A DNA stretch of 64,000 bases from Pacificispira sp040217575 (GTDB taxonomy: Bacteria > Pseudomonadota > Alphaproteobacteria > UBA8366 > Aestuariispiraceae), in the NCBI GenBank assembly GCA_040217575.1, contig JAVJPW010000006.1, positions 434,001 through 498,000 of the forward strand, given 5' to 3'. Position numbers and translations under genes: made by a program. Under the pieces are notes generated by a model. That model worked only from the letters and a program-made list of their open reading frames with translations. It was not told the origin of the DNA and did no database searches. Positions 8,838-18,084 of the stretch are shown in pieces (positions within the stretch are counted from its first letter, which is position 1; each line of letters opens with the position of its first letter).

Positions 8838-10208
8838 ATGTCCGGACCGGCCGCCAGGGACGATACCGTCATTGAATCCAAGGATCAGCTGATCGCCTAT
8901 ATCGAAAGCGGGGCGAAGCCGCGCGACCAGTGGCGGATCGGCACGGAACATGAGAAGTTCCTGTACTGCAAGGATACGCTGCGCCCGCTTGCCTATGAAG
9001 GGGTGCCCGGCGTCAAGGCGCTGTTGGAAGCGCTTTCCGGCCCGAACTGGGAACCGGTCTATGAAAAGGACAACATCATCGCCCTGAAAGGCAGCGACGG
9101 CGGGTCGATCACGCTGGAACCGGGCGGGCAGTTCGAACTGTCGGGCGCGGCGCTGGAAAACATCCACCAGACCTGTGACGAGGTGCATACCCACCTGCAT
9201 CAGGTGGTCCAGGCGTGCGATGCGACGAATGCCGGCACCGTCGGGCTGGGGTTCAACCCGATCTGGAAGCGTGAGGATATCCATTGGATGCCCAAGGGCC
9301 GATACAAGGTCATGCGCGAATATATGCCGAAGAAGGGCAATCTGGGTCTGGACATGATGACCCGGACCTGCACGGTCCAGGTGAACCTGGATTTCGGGTC
9401 CGAAGCCGACATGGTGGAAAAGATGCGCATCTCGCTGGCGCTGCAGCCGATGGCGACGGCGCTGTTCGCGAACTCACCGTTTACCGAAGGCAAACCGAAC
9501 GGGTTCCTGAGCTATCGCAGTCATACCTGGACCGACACGGACCCCGACCGATGCGGCATGCTACCGTTCGTGTTCGAAGACGGGTTCGGTTACGAACGCT
9601 GGGTCGACTATCTGTTGGATGTGCCGATGTATTTCATCTATCGCGACGGGGTCTATCACGATGTCGCGGGCAAGAGCTTCCGCGACTATATGGACGGAAA
9701 ACTGGAAGGGTTCGAAGGCCAACTTCCGACCATGACCGACTGGACCGACCATATGACGACGGTCTTTCCGGAAGTGCGGCTGAAGAAATTCATCGAAATG
9801 CGCGGCGCGGACGGCGGACCGTGGGGGAACCTGTGTGCGCTGCCGGCGCTGTGGGTCGGTCTGATCTATGACGACCAGGCGCAGGCAGAGGCGGCTGAGA
9901 TGATCGCCGACTGGACGGTGGAAGAGATTTCGGCCATGCGGGACGCCGTGCCGAAACATGCGCTTAACGTGCCGTTCCGGGACGGGACCGTGCGTGACGT
10001 GGCCAGGCGTGCGCTTGAGATCTGCAAGGGCGGATTGCGGCGGCGCGCCAACCCCAGCCCGCGCAGTGGCCGGGACGAGGAACATTACGTCGAACCGCTG
10101 GAATCCATCGTCGAAAGCGGCAAGACCTTCGCCGAAGATCTGCTGGACGCGTACCACACGCGCTGGGACGGAAAGATCGAACCGATTTACGAGGAATGCC
10201 GCTACTGA
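8838..10208 (+). CDS. gshA: Glutamate-cysteine ligase, plant/alphaproteobacterial type
   Basis: GshA joins glutamate and cysteine with ATP, the first step of glutathione synthesis. The 456-residue size and motifs identify the plant-type GCS2 class rather than the E. coli class: WRIGTEHEKFLY near residue 37, GGQFELSG, GLGFNPIW, and RSHTWTDTDPDRCG. The C-terminal segment ends EPIYEECRY, typical of this class. The start follows GGGAAGAAACGCGCC. Some plant enzymes in this class are redox-controlled by a disulfide; whether that holds here cannot be read from the sequence alone. No gshB is seen in the window. Confidence 0.93.
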   Translation: MSGPAARDDTVIESKDQLIAYIESGAKPRDQWRIGTEHEKFLYCKDTLRPLAYEGVPGVKALLEALSGPNWEPVYEKDNIIALKGSDGGSITLEPGGQFELSGAALENIHQTCDEVHTHLHQVVQACDATNAGTVGLGFNPIWKREDIHWMPKGRYKVMREYMPKKGNLGLDMMTRTCTVQVNLDFGSEADMVEKMRISLALQPMATALFANSPFTEGKPNGFLSYRSHTWTDTDPDRCGMLPFVFEDGFGYERWVDYLLDVPMYFIYRDGVYHDVAGKSFRDYMDGKLEGFEGQLPTMTDWTDHMTTVFPEVRLKKFIEMRGADGGPWGNLCALPALWVGLIYDDQAQAEAAEMIADWTVEEISAMRDAVPKHALNVPFRDGTVRDVARRALEICKGGLRRRANPSPRSGRDEEHYVEPLESIVESGKTFAEDLLDAYHTRWDGKIEPIYEECRY

Positions 10209-10333
10209 ACCGTGCAGCGGCCGGGTGCAACGCGCCCTTCGCGGCCCTCACAACAATGTCATGGCATGTCAGTGGCGGTTTTTTCCCGCATCCCTAAATT
10301 CCGCGTTAGATTAGGAACCAAGGGGAATGGACC

Positions 10334-11071
10334 ATGTCGGATGTCGCGGTTCAGTTCAGCAAGACGCGTCTGGCGCTTATCGCGCTTCTGACGCTGTTGG
10401 TCGCGCTGGCGACCTATTTCTATTTTTCCGGATACGGCGCGGTCGTCGAACAGTTTGTGTTCGATTATCTGCGCGACAACCGGGAAGTGCTGCAGGCCAC
10501 GATCGCCGACAATTTCATCATCGCGATTTCGCTCTACATGCTGATCTATGCCGCCGCCACGGCCTTTTCGGTTCCGGGGGGGGCGGTGTTTACGGTGTGT
10601 GGCGGATTCCTGTTCGGCAGCCTCCTTGGGACGACGCTGACCGTCTTCGCGGCGACCGTCGGGGCGACCGCCGTCTTCCTGATCGCGCGGTCGGCCCTGG
10701 GCGAGATGCTGCGGCACAAGGCGAAGGGACAGACGGAAAAGCTTCTGGAAGGGCTTGAAAGGGACGCGTTCAACTATCTTCTGGTGCTGCGTCTCGTGCC
10801 CCTGTTTCCGTTCTTTATCGTCAATATCGCGCCGGCCTTCGCCTCCGTCCCGCTTCGCACTTATGTGATCGCGACCTTTGTCGGGATCATTCCGGGAAGC
10901 TTCGTCTTTTCACAGGTGGGCGCGGGCCTGGGCAGCATCTTCGACGCGGGCGAAACGCTGTCGCTTTCCAGCGTGCTGACGATGGATATCTTTCTGGCGC
11001 TGACGGGGCTGGCGGTGCTGTCGCTGATCCCCGTCGTCTATAAGCGGATAAAGGCGCGAAAGACCACCTGA
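10334..11071 (+). CDS. TVP38/TMEM64 family membrane protein
   Basis: The 245-residue integral membrane protein has about six hydrophobic segments and the two family signatures. The first is SVPGGAVFTVCGGFLFG followed by ATVGATAVFLIAR. The second is LRLVPLFPFFIVNIAPA followed by FVGIIPGSFVFSQVGAGLG, whose paired re-entrant-like loops resemble DedA/VTT scramblase proteins. Members are linked to lipid scrambling or envelope homeostasis, but the role of this one is not shown. The start ATG follows AAGGGGAATGGACC. The gene is convergent with the small lipoprotein gene. Confidence 0.85.
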   Translation: MSDVAVQFSKTRLALIALLTLLVALATYFYFSGYGAVVEQFVFDYLRDNREVLQATIADNFIIAISLYMLIYAAATAFSVPGGAVFTVCGGFLFGSLLGTTLTVFAATVGATAVFLIARSALGEMLRHKAKGQTEKLLEGLERDAFNYLLVLRLVPLFPFFIVNIAPAFASVPLRTYVIATFVGIIPGSFVFSQVGAGLGSIFDAGETLSLSSVLTMDIFLALTGLAVLSLIPVVYKRIKARKTT

Positions 11072-11090
11072 CCGGCGGGGCCGGCCGGAC

Positions 11091-11630
11091 CTATTGGTCG
11101 ACGACGGTCGCCGTCGTGCCGTCGGTGCGGATTTCGTGTTCCACCTTGAACCGGTGCCCGGCATCGTCGCGCGCCCAGTATTCCAGCGTGATCCGGTCGG
11201 GGTCGACGGGTGTTGCGATATGATGCCCGCGCTGGGTCAGGCTGCCGCCCGGTTCGACGCGATAGCGCACACAGGCGTCGGCACAGACCTGCGCGTCTTC
11301 CACGCAGATGCGGCCACGATAGATGAACAGGCCGATGCCCGTGCTTTCCCGGAAACGCCGATCGTGGGAATAGCGGTGGCGGTCCTCTTCAAAGCTGTAG
11401 CGGAAGTTTTCCATGTTCAGCGTCAGCTGCGCAGGGGTTTCGGACTGGACGGACGGTTCCGGCAGTTCGCGCAGGCACGCGGTCGATACCTGGGCGGTCT
11501 GGACGTCGACCACGCGGTCCTGCATCGACTGCTGTTCGCCGCCCTGTTCTTCCGCCTCGTCACAAGCGGCGACACCGGTCACCAGCACGGCCGACAGCAA
11601 GAGCCGTTTCCAACCCCGAAAAGCTCTCAC
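11091..11630 (-). CDS. Putative lipoprotein of unknown function
   Basis: The 179-residue product starts with two basic regions (RAFRGWKR), a hydrophobic stretch and VTGVAAC, a lipobox whose cysteine (residue 23) would be lipidated after signal peptidase II cleavage. The mature part begins with an acidic, glutamine-rich linker and then a domain rich in beta-type residues. Six further cysteines or paired cysteines are absent from the start but CVEDAQVCADACVRY in the middle could form disulfides. I do not recognise the family. It lies 34 bases after tldD on the same strand and may share its transcript. Confidence 0.65.
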   Translation of the reverse strand: MRAFRGWKRLLLSAVLVTGVAACDEAEEQGGEQQSMQDRVVDVQTAQVSTACLRELPEPSVQSETPAQLTLNMENFRYSFEEDRHRYSHDRRFRESTGIGLFIYRGRICVEDAQVCADACVRYRVEPGGSLTQRGHHIATPVDPDRITLEYWARDDAGHRFKVEHEIRTDGTTATVVDQ

Positions 11631-11664
11631 GTCCTTCGTTCCCTTCCTAATGGCGTCCGCTCTT

Positions 11665-13095
11665 TCAGGCGGTGCCGCCGACAGTCAGCCCGTCCAGGCG
11701 CAGCGTCGGCTGTCCGACGCCGACCGGCACGCCCTGTCCGTCCTTGCCGCAGGTGCCTACCCCGTCATCCAATGCCAGATCATTGCCGATCATGGAAACC
11801 CGCGTCAATGCGTCCGCGCCATTGCCGATCAGGGTGGCGCCCTTGACCGGGGCACCCACCTTGCCGTTTTTGACGCGATAGGCCTCGGTGCACGAAAAGA
11901 CGAATTTGCCGTTTGTGATGTCCACCTGACCGCCGCCGAAATTGACCGCATAGATGCCGTCTTCGACGCTTTCCAGGATTTCGCCCGGGTCCTTGTCGCC
12001 GGCCAGCATATAGGTGTTGGTCATGCGCACCATGGGGCAATGGGCATAGGACTGACGCCGGCCGTTGCCGGTCGATTCGACGCCCATCAGGCGCGCGTTC
12101 ATGCGGTCCTGCATATAGCCTTTCAGGATTCCGTCTTCGATCAGGACCGTGTCCTTCGTCGGTGTGCCTTCGTCGTCGACCGTCAGTGACCCGCGCCGGT
12201 CCGGCAGCGTGCCGTTGTCGACGACCGTAACACCGGGGGACGCCACCCGTTCGCCCAACAGCCCTGCAAAGGCGGACGTTTTCTTGCGGTTGAAGTCGCC
12301 TTCCAGCCCGTGGCCGACCGCTTCATGCAACAGGACACCAGGCCAGCCCGGGCCCAGGACGACCGTCATTTCCCCCGCCGGTGCCGGTTCGGATTCCAGA
12401 TTGACCAGGGCCTGGCGCAGTGCCTCATCCACTTGCGCCTTCCAGTTTTCCGGTTCAACAAAGCGCTGGAAATCCACGCGACCGCCACAACCGTGACTGC
12501 CGCTTTCCATGCGCCCGTCCTGTTCGACGACGATGGAGACATTGACCCGCACCAACGGTCGGATGTCGGCGGCGCGTTCGCCGTCGGGCCGCACGATCTG
12601 AACCGCGGACCATTCTGCCGCCAGCGAGGCAGAAACCTGTTTCACGCGCGGATCCTTCGCACGGGCATAGGCGTCGATTTCGCCCAGAATGCGGACCTTG
12701 TCGTCAAATCCCAGTGTTTCCAGCGGATTGACGTCGGAATAAAGCGCGGCGTTGGTGCGCGGCGGCGCCAGTGCCAGCGACCCGCCATGGCCGGAATGGA
12801 CGGCGCGCACCGCCTCTGCCGCGCGACGCACGGCCGGTTCGCTCAATTCGCCGGAATGTGCATATCCGGACACCTCGCCGATGACGGAACGCAGACCGAA
12901 TCCTTGCGAGGTGTCGAAGCTGGCGGATTTGATGCGCCCGTCTTCCAGCAACAACCCCTCGCTTTGGGTATATTCAAGGAACAGTTCGCCGTCTTCGGCA
13001 CCGTGCAGGCTGTCCGAGACAAGGTCCACAATTCGGCCGCTGTCCAGGTCCGTCCGGTCGTAAAACAGTGCATCCGTGACCGCGATATCCGACAT
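11665..13095 (-). CDS. tldD: Metalloprotease TldD
   Basis: TldD is the catalytic subunit of the TldD/TldE (PmbA) protease, which degrades or matures small peptides. The 476-residue protein carries the zinc motif HEAVGHGLEGD (an HExxxH form) preceded by LGPGWPGVLL. It also has the family segments SAFAGLLGERVAS and GILKGYMQDRMNA, and the C-terminal GATLIGNGADALTRVSMIGN ending in a short Cys-containing loop. Its partner tldE is not in the window. It is divergent from the cytochrome oxidase operon across a 470-base intergenic region. Confidence 0.93.
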   Translation of the reverse strand: MSDIAVTDALFYDRTDLDSGRIVDLVSDSLHGAEDGELFLEYTQSEGLLLEDGRIKSASFDTSQGFGLRSVIGEVSGYAHSGELSEPAVRRAAEAVRAVHSGHGGSLALAPPRTNAALYSDVNPLETLGFDDKVRILGEIDAYARAKDPRVKQVSASLAAEWSAVQIVRPDGERAADIRPLVRVNVSIVVEQDGRMESGSHGCGGRVDFQRFVEPENWKAQVDEALRQALVNLESEPAPAGEMTVVLGPGWPGVLLHEAVGHGLEGDFNRKKTSAFAGLLGERVASPGVTVVDNGTLPDRRGSLTVDDEGTPTKDTVLIEDGILKGYMQDRMNARLMGVESTGNGRRQSYAHCPMVRMTNTYMLAGDKDPGEILESVEDGIYAVNFGGGQVDITNGKFVFSCTEAYRVKNGKVGAPVKGATLIGNGADALTRVSMIGNDLALDDGVGTCGKDGQGVPVGVGQPTLRLDGLTVGGTA

Positions 13096-13565
13096 TCAAA
13101 TCTCCTAGCAAAAGCCCCATCCGGCAGGTGGGTGATTCGGCCCACCCGTGACAGGACGAATGATTAATTCCGCAGAGCGCAATATCCGACCGGGTCAGCG
13201 TTCATTCAAGGAACCGGTTATGCAACCCTTATCCGGGCAATATGATGCGCGCACCGTCCGGGGGCAATCCGCGGCCTTCGGCGGGGTGCCGGTTCGGAAG
13301 GCCCAAGGTGCTACATTCTGTCGCTTATCCCGTTGCCATGGCGCGACAATCTGCGCCTTTCCGGGTGCGGATAAATCGCGGAAATCCATTGCGTTCCGGC
13401 CCGGTGTGGTGTTTAACGCCAAGGTGCCGGGGCGTCGTGTCCGGGATCACTAACATTTGTTGTTCGCTTGATCCCTATCGCACCCCGTTTAGAATGTTAG
13501 CAGGCGGCAAGGGGCCTGGGGGGAATTGAACCCAGGGGCCCGAAAAAACAAACATGGGAAGAGAG
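13096..13565. other. Intergenic region between tldD and the cytochrome oxidase operon
   Basis: This 470-base stretch separates divergent genes. Short frames here lack ribosome sites and family features, so I see no gene. It must hold the tldD promoter and the oxidase operon promoter. A GC-rich stem just before the operon (13509-13541, GGGGCCTGGG facing CCCAGGGGCCC with a 2-base bulge) would fold in the leader RNA upstream of the first gene. Confidence 0.5.
13468..13495 (+). promoter_or_regulatory. Candidate sigma-70-type promoter for the oxidase operon
   Basis: TTGATC and TAGAAT are separated by 16 bases and lie about 70 bases before the first operon gene. Both boxes match the vegetative consensus in 4 of 6 and 5 of 6 positions. 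The transcript would start near 13502, just before the leader stem. This is a visual match only. Confidence 0.4.
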
Positions 13566-14477
13566 ATGGCTCGCAAATCGATGGCCTGGATGGCCGGACT
13601 TGGAACACTTGCGGTTGGTCTTTCGGGGCTATCGGCGACGGCATTGGCGGCAAAGGCGGTGCCGTGGCAGTTGGGGCTTCCAGAACCGGTGACGCCGCTG
13701 GCGCGCGAAATGCTGCATTTCCATAATGACTGGCTGATGCCGATCATCACGGTCATCACCATCTTCGTGCTGGCGCTGATCATTTATGTCTGCTTCCGTT
13801 TTCGCGAAAGCGCGAACCCGGTGGCCAGCAAGACGACCCACAATTCCGTTCTGGAAGTCCTGTGGACCGGTGTTCCGGTGGTTATCCTGGTTGTTCTGGC
13901 GTTCCCGTCCCTCAGCCTTCTTTATGCGACGGACGATCCTTCGAACATGGACCTTGCGGCCATGGTGGAAAATTATGATGGCGAGGAAGAGACGATCAAG
14001 ATCATCGGCCATCAGTGGTATTGGGAATACCAGTATCCGGACAGCGGCAACTTCCTGATCGAAGCGCGGATCGCCGCGCGGACCCATGAAGAGGCTGCGG
14101 AGCAGGGCGTCGAACGGCTGATGGCGACCGACGAGGTCATTTATTTCCCGACGGATACGGTCATTCGCCTGCAGTTCACGTCGGCCGATGTCCTGCACAA
14201 CTGGTCGCTCAGCGATTTCGGCGTCCGCATGGATACGGTGCCGGGTCGCCTGAACGAAGCATGGACCTACATTGAAGAGCCGGGTGATTATTACGGGTTC
14301 TGTTCGGAACTGTGCGGGATCGACCACGCATTCATGCCGATCCATATCCGCGCCGTTCCGCGTGCGGAATACGAAGCCTGGGCGGCGGAAGCGGTCAATG
14401 AATACGACCCGGTCGAAGAAGCGTCGGCACCGGGTGTCGGGCCGGCTCTGGCCGTTGCGGCTCCGGCGGCGAATTAA
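13566..14477 (+). CDS. ctaC: Cytochrome c oxidase subunit II
   Basis: Subunit II (also coxB) receives electrons from cytochrome c at the binuclear CuA centre of aa3 oxidase. The 303-residue product has an N-terminal signal sequence, two membrane helices, then the periplasmic cupredoxin domain. HQWYWEYQYP is the aromatic electron-entry patch. The CuA ligands appear as C246, C250, H254 and M257 in CSELCGIDHAFM, with the upstream His in VLHNWSL. The start at 13566 was chosen over an ATG 12 bases upstream because GGAAGAGAG immediately precedes it. No fused cytochrome c domain follows. It is the first gene of the oxidase operon. Confidence 0.93.
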   Translation: MARKSMAWMAGLGTLAVGLSGLSATALAAKAVPWQLGLPEPVTPLAREMLHFHNDWLMPIITVITIFVLALIIYVCFRFRESANPVASKTTHNSVLEVLWTGVPVVILVVLAFPSLSLLYATDDPSNMDLAAMVENYDGEEETIKIIGHQWYWEYQYPDSGNFLIEARIAARTHEEAAEQGVERLMATDEVIYFPTDTVIRLQFTSADVLHNWSLSDFGVRMDTVPGRLNEAWTYIEEPGDYYGFCSELCGIDHAFMPIHIRAVPRAEYEAWAAEAVNEYDPVEEASAPGVGPALAVAAPAAN

Positions 14478-14516
14478 GCCGGACCGGAATCGGGACTAAG
14501 GACTGAAACGATTATC

Positions 14517-14536
14517 GGCCGGCGGCGGTGCCGGCC
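14517..14536 (+). other. Intercistronic hairpin, ctaC-ctaD
   Basis: GGCCGGC and GCCGGCC form a perfect 7-bp stem around a 6-base loop, followed by CCTTGAAAAGGC rather than a U-tract. A similar hairpin with a CCCTTGAA-containing element lies between ctaD and ctaB. It is more likely an mRNA-processing or stability element than a terminator. Confidence 0.45.
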
Positions 14537-14563
14537 CTTGAAAAGGCAAGACGGAGAAGTTCC

Positions 14564-16180
14564 ATGGCACACGCGGCAGATGCCCATCACGACGATCACG
14601 GCGCGCCGAAGGGGATAACCCGCTGGCTCTATTCGACGAACCACAAAGACATCGGGACGATGTACCTCGTCTTCTCGATCGTTGCGGGCATCATCGGCGG
14701 ACTTGCGTCGGTCTACATGCGCATGGAGCTTCAGCAGCCCGGCATCCAGTACATGGCGGACGGCCACGAATGGAACATGGTTGTTACGGCCCACGGCCTG
14801 ATCATGGTGTTCTTCGTCGTCATGCCGGGGCTGATCGGCGGGTTCGGAAACTGGTTCGTGCCGCTGATGATCGGTGCGCCGGACATGGCATTTCCGCGCA
14901 TGAACAACATTTCCTTCTGGCTTCTGATTCCCGCGTTCACGCTGCTGATCCTGTCTGCGATCATTGGCGGCGGTGCCGGCACCGGGTGGACCATCTATCC
15001 GCCATTGTCCAGTGCCAACGGACCGTTTTCGGGGCATGAGGGCGCGGCCGTCGATATGGCGATCTTTGCCCTGCACCTGGCGGGCGCCAGTTCGATCCTG
15101 GGGGCGATCAACTTCATCACCACCATCTTCAATATGCGTGCGCCGGGCATGACGCTGCACAAGATGCCGCTGTTCGCCTGGTCCATGCTGGTCACCGCGT
15201 TCCTTCTGGTGCTGGCCCTGCCGGTTCTGGGCGGCGCGATTACCATGCTGCTGACTGACCGGAACTTCGGCACGTCCTTCTTCAAGCCCGAAGGCGGCGG
15301 GGATCCGATCCTGTTCCAGCACCTGTTCTGGTTCTTCGGTCACCCGGAAGTGTACATCATGATCCTGCCTGCGTTCGGGATTCTGAGCCACGTCGTCTCC
15401 ACCTTCTCCAAGAAACCGATCTTCGGTTATCTGGGAATGGCGTATGCCATGGTGGCGATCGGCTTTGTCGGCTTCATCGTTTGGGCGCACCACATGTACA
15501 CGGTCGGTCTGGACGTCGATACCAAAGCGTACTTCACCGCGGCCACGATGGTCATTGCGGTGCCGACGGGCATCAAGATCTTCTCGTGGATCGCGACGAT
15601 GTGGGGCGGGTCCATCCGCTTTACCGTGCCTATGGTCTGGGGTATCGGGTTCATCTTCCTGTTCACGGTCGGCGGCGTCACCGGCGTCGTACTGGCGAAT
15701 GCGGGCATGGATGTCCAGATGCACGATACCTATTACGTCGTTGCGCACTTCCACTACGTGCTGTCCCTGGGCGCGGTCTTTGCGCTGTTCATGGGCATGT
15801 ACTACTGGATGGGCAAGATGTCGGGTCGCGAGATTCCCAGCTGGGCGGGTCACCTGCACTTCTGGACGACCTTCATCGGCGTTAACCTGACCTTCTTCCC
15901 GCAGCACTTCCTTGGGCTGGCGGGTATGCCGCGGCGCTACATCGACTATGCCGACGGGTTTGCAGCCTGGAACAACATTTCCTCCATCGGCGCCTACATC
16001 GCCTTCGGTTCGACGATCTTCTTCGTCATCATGCTGATTTACACGCTGGCGGCGGGCCGCAAGGCCGAAGCCAATCCGTGGGGCGAAGGGGCAACGACGC
16101 TGGAATGGACCGTCAGTTCGCCGCCGCCGTTCCACACCTTCAATACGCTGCCGCGTATTACCGGTGGTGGCGGGCACTGA
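14564..16180 (+). CDS. ctaD: Cytochrome c oxidase subunit I
   Basis: This is the catalytic subunit (coxA) of aa3 oxidase, which reduces oxygen and pumps protons. The 538-residue protein has twelve predicted helices. It carries the heme/CuB ligand motifs: HGLIMVFF in helix II, WFFGHPEVYIMILP with the cross-linked His-Tyr pair, VWAHHMYTVG, and HDTYYVVAHFHYVLS near the C-terminus. The D-channel helix III motif is present as GGFGNWFVPLMIGAPDMAFPRMNN. The start at 14564 follows ACGGAGAAGTTCC; a longer frame upstream covers the hairpin and is rejected. Confidence 0.96.
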   Translation: MAHAADAHHDDHGAPKGITRWLYSTNHKDIGTMYLVFSIVAGIIGGLASVYMRMELQQPGIQYMADGHEWNMVVTAHGLIMVFFVVMPGLIGGFGNWFVPLMIGAPDMAFPRMNNISFWLLIPAFTLLILSAIIGGGAGTGWTIYPPLSSANGPFSGHEGAAVDMAIFALHLAGASSILGAINFITTIFNMRAPGMTLHKMPLFAWSMLVTAFLLVLALPVLGGAITMLLTDRNFGTSFFKPEGGGDPILFQHLFWFFGHPEVYIMILPAFGILSHVVSTFSKKPIFGYLGMAYAMVAIGFVGFIVWAHHMYTVGLDVDTKAYFTAATMVIAVPTGIKIFSWIATMWGGSIRFTVPMVWGIGFIFLFTVGGVTGVVLANAGMDVQMHDTYYVVAHFHYVLSLGAVFALFMGMYYWMGKMSGREIPSWAGHLHFWTTFIGVNLTFFPQHFLGLAGMPRRYIDYADGFAAWNNISSIGAYIAFGSTIFFVIMLIYTLAAGRKAEANPWGEGATTLEWTVSSPPPFHTFNTLPRITGGGGH

Positions 16181-16198
16181 CCCGAACCGAAATACCGG

Positions 16199-16230
16199 CC
16201 GGCACGGGCCCTTGAATAGGCGCGTGCCGG
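16199..16230 (+). other. Intercistronic hairpin, ctaD-ctaB
   Basis: CCGGCACG and CGTGCCGG pair perfectly over 8 bp around a 16-base loop containing GGGCCCTTGAATAGGCG. Only a weak TCCCTTTC follows, so full termination seems unlikely. The loop element resembles the sequence next to the ctaC-ctaD hairpin. The hairpin may set the ratio of structural to assembly gene products. Confidence 0.45.
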
Positions 16231-16283
16231 TCCCTTTCGGACAGATGGTCGGCTTTGAAACACGGGAATAGGGTTTCGGTGAC

Positions 16284-17216
16284 GTGAGCGATACGGCTTA
16301 CCAGACAGCAGCCACGGTTGGGTCCAGCCGCGCGGAAGTGAAGGATTTCATTCGCCTTCTGAAGCCGCGGGTGATGACGCTGGTCGTGTTTTCCGGTTTT
16401 GCCGGCCTGTTCGTCGCACCGGGCGATCTGCACCCGCTTCTGGCGGCCGTGGCCGTCCTGTGCATCGCGGTCGGTGCCGGTGCGGCCGGTGCGATCAACA
16501 TGTGGTACGACCGCGACATCGACGCGATCATGATGCGGACACGCGGCCGGCCCATTCCGCGCGGCCGCATAGCGCCCGAAGACGCACTGACTTTCGGGAC
16601 CGTGCTGGCAGTGGGTGCCGTCTTTCTGATGGCGATTGCAGTGAATTATGCCGCCGCGGCGATCCTGGCGGTGGCGGTCCTGTTCTATGTCTTCGTCTAT
16701 ACGATGTGGCTGAAACGTTCGACGCCGCAGAACATCGTGATCGGCGGGGCGGCGGGCGCGTTTCCGCCGATGATCGGCTGGGCCGCGGTAACCGGAACGG
16801 TTTCCGTCGAATCGGTCGTCCTGTTCCTTCTGATCTTCTTTTGGACGCCGCCGCATTTCTGGGCCCTGGCGCTTTACCGCGAAGGCGACTATTCGAAGGC
16901 GGGTGTGCCCATGCTGCCGGTGGTGGCGGGGGCTGCGGCAACGAAACGCCAGATGCTGGCCTATACTGCGGTTCTGTTCCCGATCGGGCTTGCGCCCTAT
17001 TGGCTTGGCATGTCGGGGCTGGTCTATCTGGCTGCGGCGTCCCTGCTGGGGGCATGGTTCCTGTACTATGCCGTGGTCGTGTGGATGCGCGGCACGGACC
17101 GCGCGGCGAAACAGATGTTCGCGTTTTCCATTTTCTATCTGTTCGCGATGTTCGGGGCGCTGATCGCGGACCATCTGGTTTATCGTCACTTCGGCTTTGT
17201 GCTGGGGGGGCTCTGA
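16284..17216 (+). CDS. ctaB: Protoheme IX farnesyltransferase (heme O synthase)
   Basis: CtaB converts heme B to heme O, the precursor of the heme A used by the oxidase. The 310-residue UbiA-superfamily membrane protein has LLKPRVMTLVVFSGFAGL at the start, the first polar motif NMWYDRDIDAIMMRTRGRP and the second motif WTPPHFWALALYREGDYSKAG. Translation starts at GTG 16284. The stop overlaps the next small gene by one base (TGATG), so this is a tightly packed operon. Confidence 0.95.
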   Translation: MSDTAYQTAATVGSSRAEVKDFIRLLKPRVMTLVVFSGFAGLFVAPGDLHPLLAAVAVLCIAVGAGAAGAINMWYDRDIDAIMMRTRGRPIPRGRIAPEDALTFGTVLAVGAVFLMAIAVNYAAAAILAVAVLFYVFVYTMWLKRSTPQNIVIGGAAGAFPPMIGWAAVTGTVSVESVVLFLLIFFWTPPHFWALALYREGDYSKAGVPMLPVVAGAAATKRQMLAYTAVLFPIGLAPYWLGMSGLVYLAAASLLGAWFLYYAVVVWMRGTDRAAKQMFAFSIFYLFAMFGALIADHLVYRHFGFVLGGL

Positions 17217-17380
17217 TGGCGGACAATGACCGGAACATGGACAGCGACGAAGAAATCAAACGCCGCCAGAAAAGCCGCAATGTCGCGGTTGCTCTTTGCG
17301 TTGCGGCCTTTGTGGTCATCGTGTTCTTCGTGACGATCATTCGTATTCAGATGGGCATCGACGCGTCGATGAACGGATGA
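17216..17380 (+). CDS. CoxF-like small single-span membrane protein
   Basis: A 54-residue protein with an acidic then basic N-terminus (DSDEEIKRRQKSRN), one hydrophobic helix (VAVALCVAAFVVIVFFVTII) and a short tail. Alphaproteobacterial aa3 operons commonly hold a small CoxF-type gene at exactly this place between ctaB and ctaG. Its assembly role is not established. The ATG shares one base with the ctaB stop, and its stop overlaps the ctaG start (ATGA), which strongly supports it being translated. Confidence 0.75.
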   Translation: MADNDRNMDSDEEIKRRQKSRNVAVALCVAAFVVIVFFVTIIRIQMGIDASMNG

Positions 17381-17976
17381 TGGACATGAACCCCGAACTC
17401 GCCCGCAAGAATCGCAAAATCCTGGCCGGATGCGTCCTGGCGGTGGGTGCCATGATCGGGCTCAGCTTCGCGGCGGTGCCGCTTTATGACCTGTTCTGCC
17501 GGGTCACGGGCTATGGCGGGACGACCCAGGTCGCCGCCGATGCGCCGGAACATGTCTATGACCGGGTCATTACCATCCGTTTCGATTCGTCGACAAATCC
17601 GCAGCTGCCCTGGCGTTTCAGCCCGGTCCAGCGGTCGGTCGACATTCGTGTTGGCGAAACGGGGCTTGCCTTCTATCGCGCGCAGTCCGACAGCGACAGG
17701 CCGACCACAGGGACGGCGACGTTCAACGTCACACCGCTGAAGGCGGGCCAGTATTTCGTGAAGATCGACTGTTTCTGTTTCACCGAACAACGGCTGACGC
17801 CGGGACAATCGGTCGAGATGCCGGTGACGTTCTATGTCGATCCGGCTATTATGGAGGATGAGGACCTGCGCGGCGTCGATACGATCACGCTGTCCTATAC
17901 CTTCTTCCGACTGGATGACGAAGCGGAAGAAGAAAATACGACCGCGTCGATTGGCGGCAACCAACGGTTAAATTGA
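17377..17976 (+). CDS. ctaG: Cytochrome c oxidase assembly protein CtaG (Cox11)
   Basis: CtaG delivers copper to CuB of subunit I. The 199-residue protein has a short cytosolic start (NPELARKNRKI), one membrane helix and a periplasmic Ig-like domain. The family motif VPLYDLFCRVTGYGGT follows the helix, and the copper-binding CFCF lies in FVKIDCFCFTEQ, with VSFYVDP-like VTFYVDPAIM after it. Starts at 17377, 17380 and 17386 are all ATG; the first overlaps the upstream stop and is used here. Confidence 0.93.
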   Translation: MMDMNPELARKNRKILAGCVLAVGAMIGLSFAAVPLYDLFCRVTGYGGTTQVAADAPEHVYDRVITIRFDSSTNPQLPWRFSPVQRSVDIRVGETGLAFYRAQSDSDRPTTGTATFNVTPLKAGQYFVKIDCFCFTEQRLTPGQSVEMPVTFYVDPAIMEDEDLRGVDTITLSYTFFRLDDEAEEENTTASIGGNQRLN

Positions 17977-18084
17977 CGCGGAGGGCTTGACGAAGTGCCG
18001 CTTGAGCGGCGATGAAAGGTTAGTGAACTCTGCGGCACCCGGAACCGGTTTCCGGCGGCCGAGCGAAACGGGGGTATTGAGGAA

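Noticed and set aside
13148..13453. Short frames between tldD and ctaC
   Set aside because: No ribosome-binding site, no conserved pattern and competing frames of equal quality; better read as a promoter region.
14474..16177. 567-codon open frame antisense to ctaD
   Set aside because: It mirrors a certain gene in a GC-rich genome, is dominated by Arg, His and Asp, and lacks any family motif or ribosome site.
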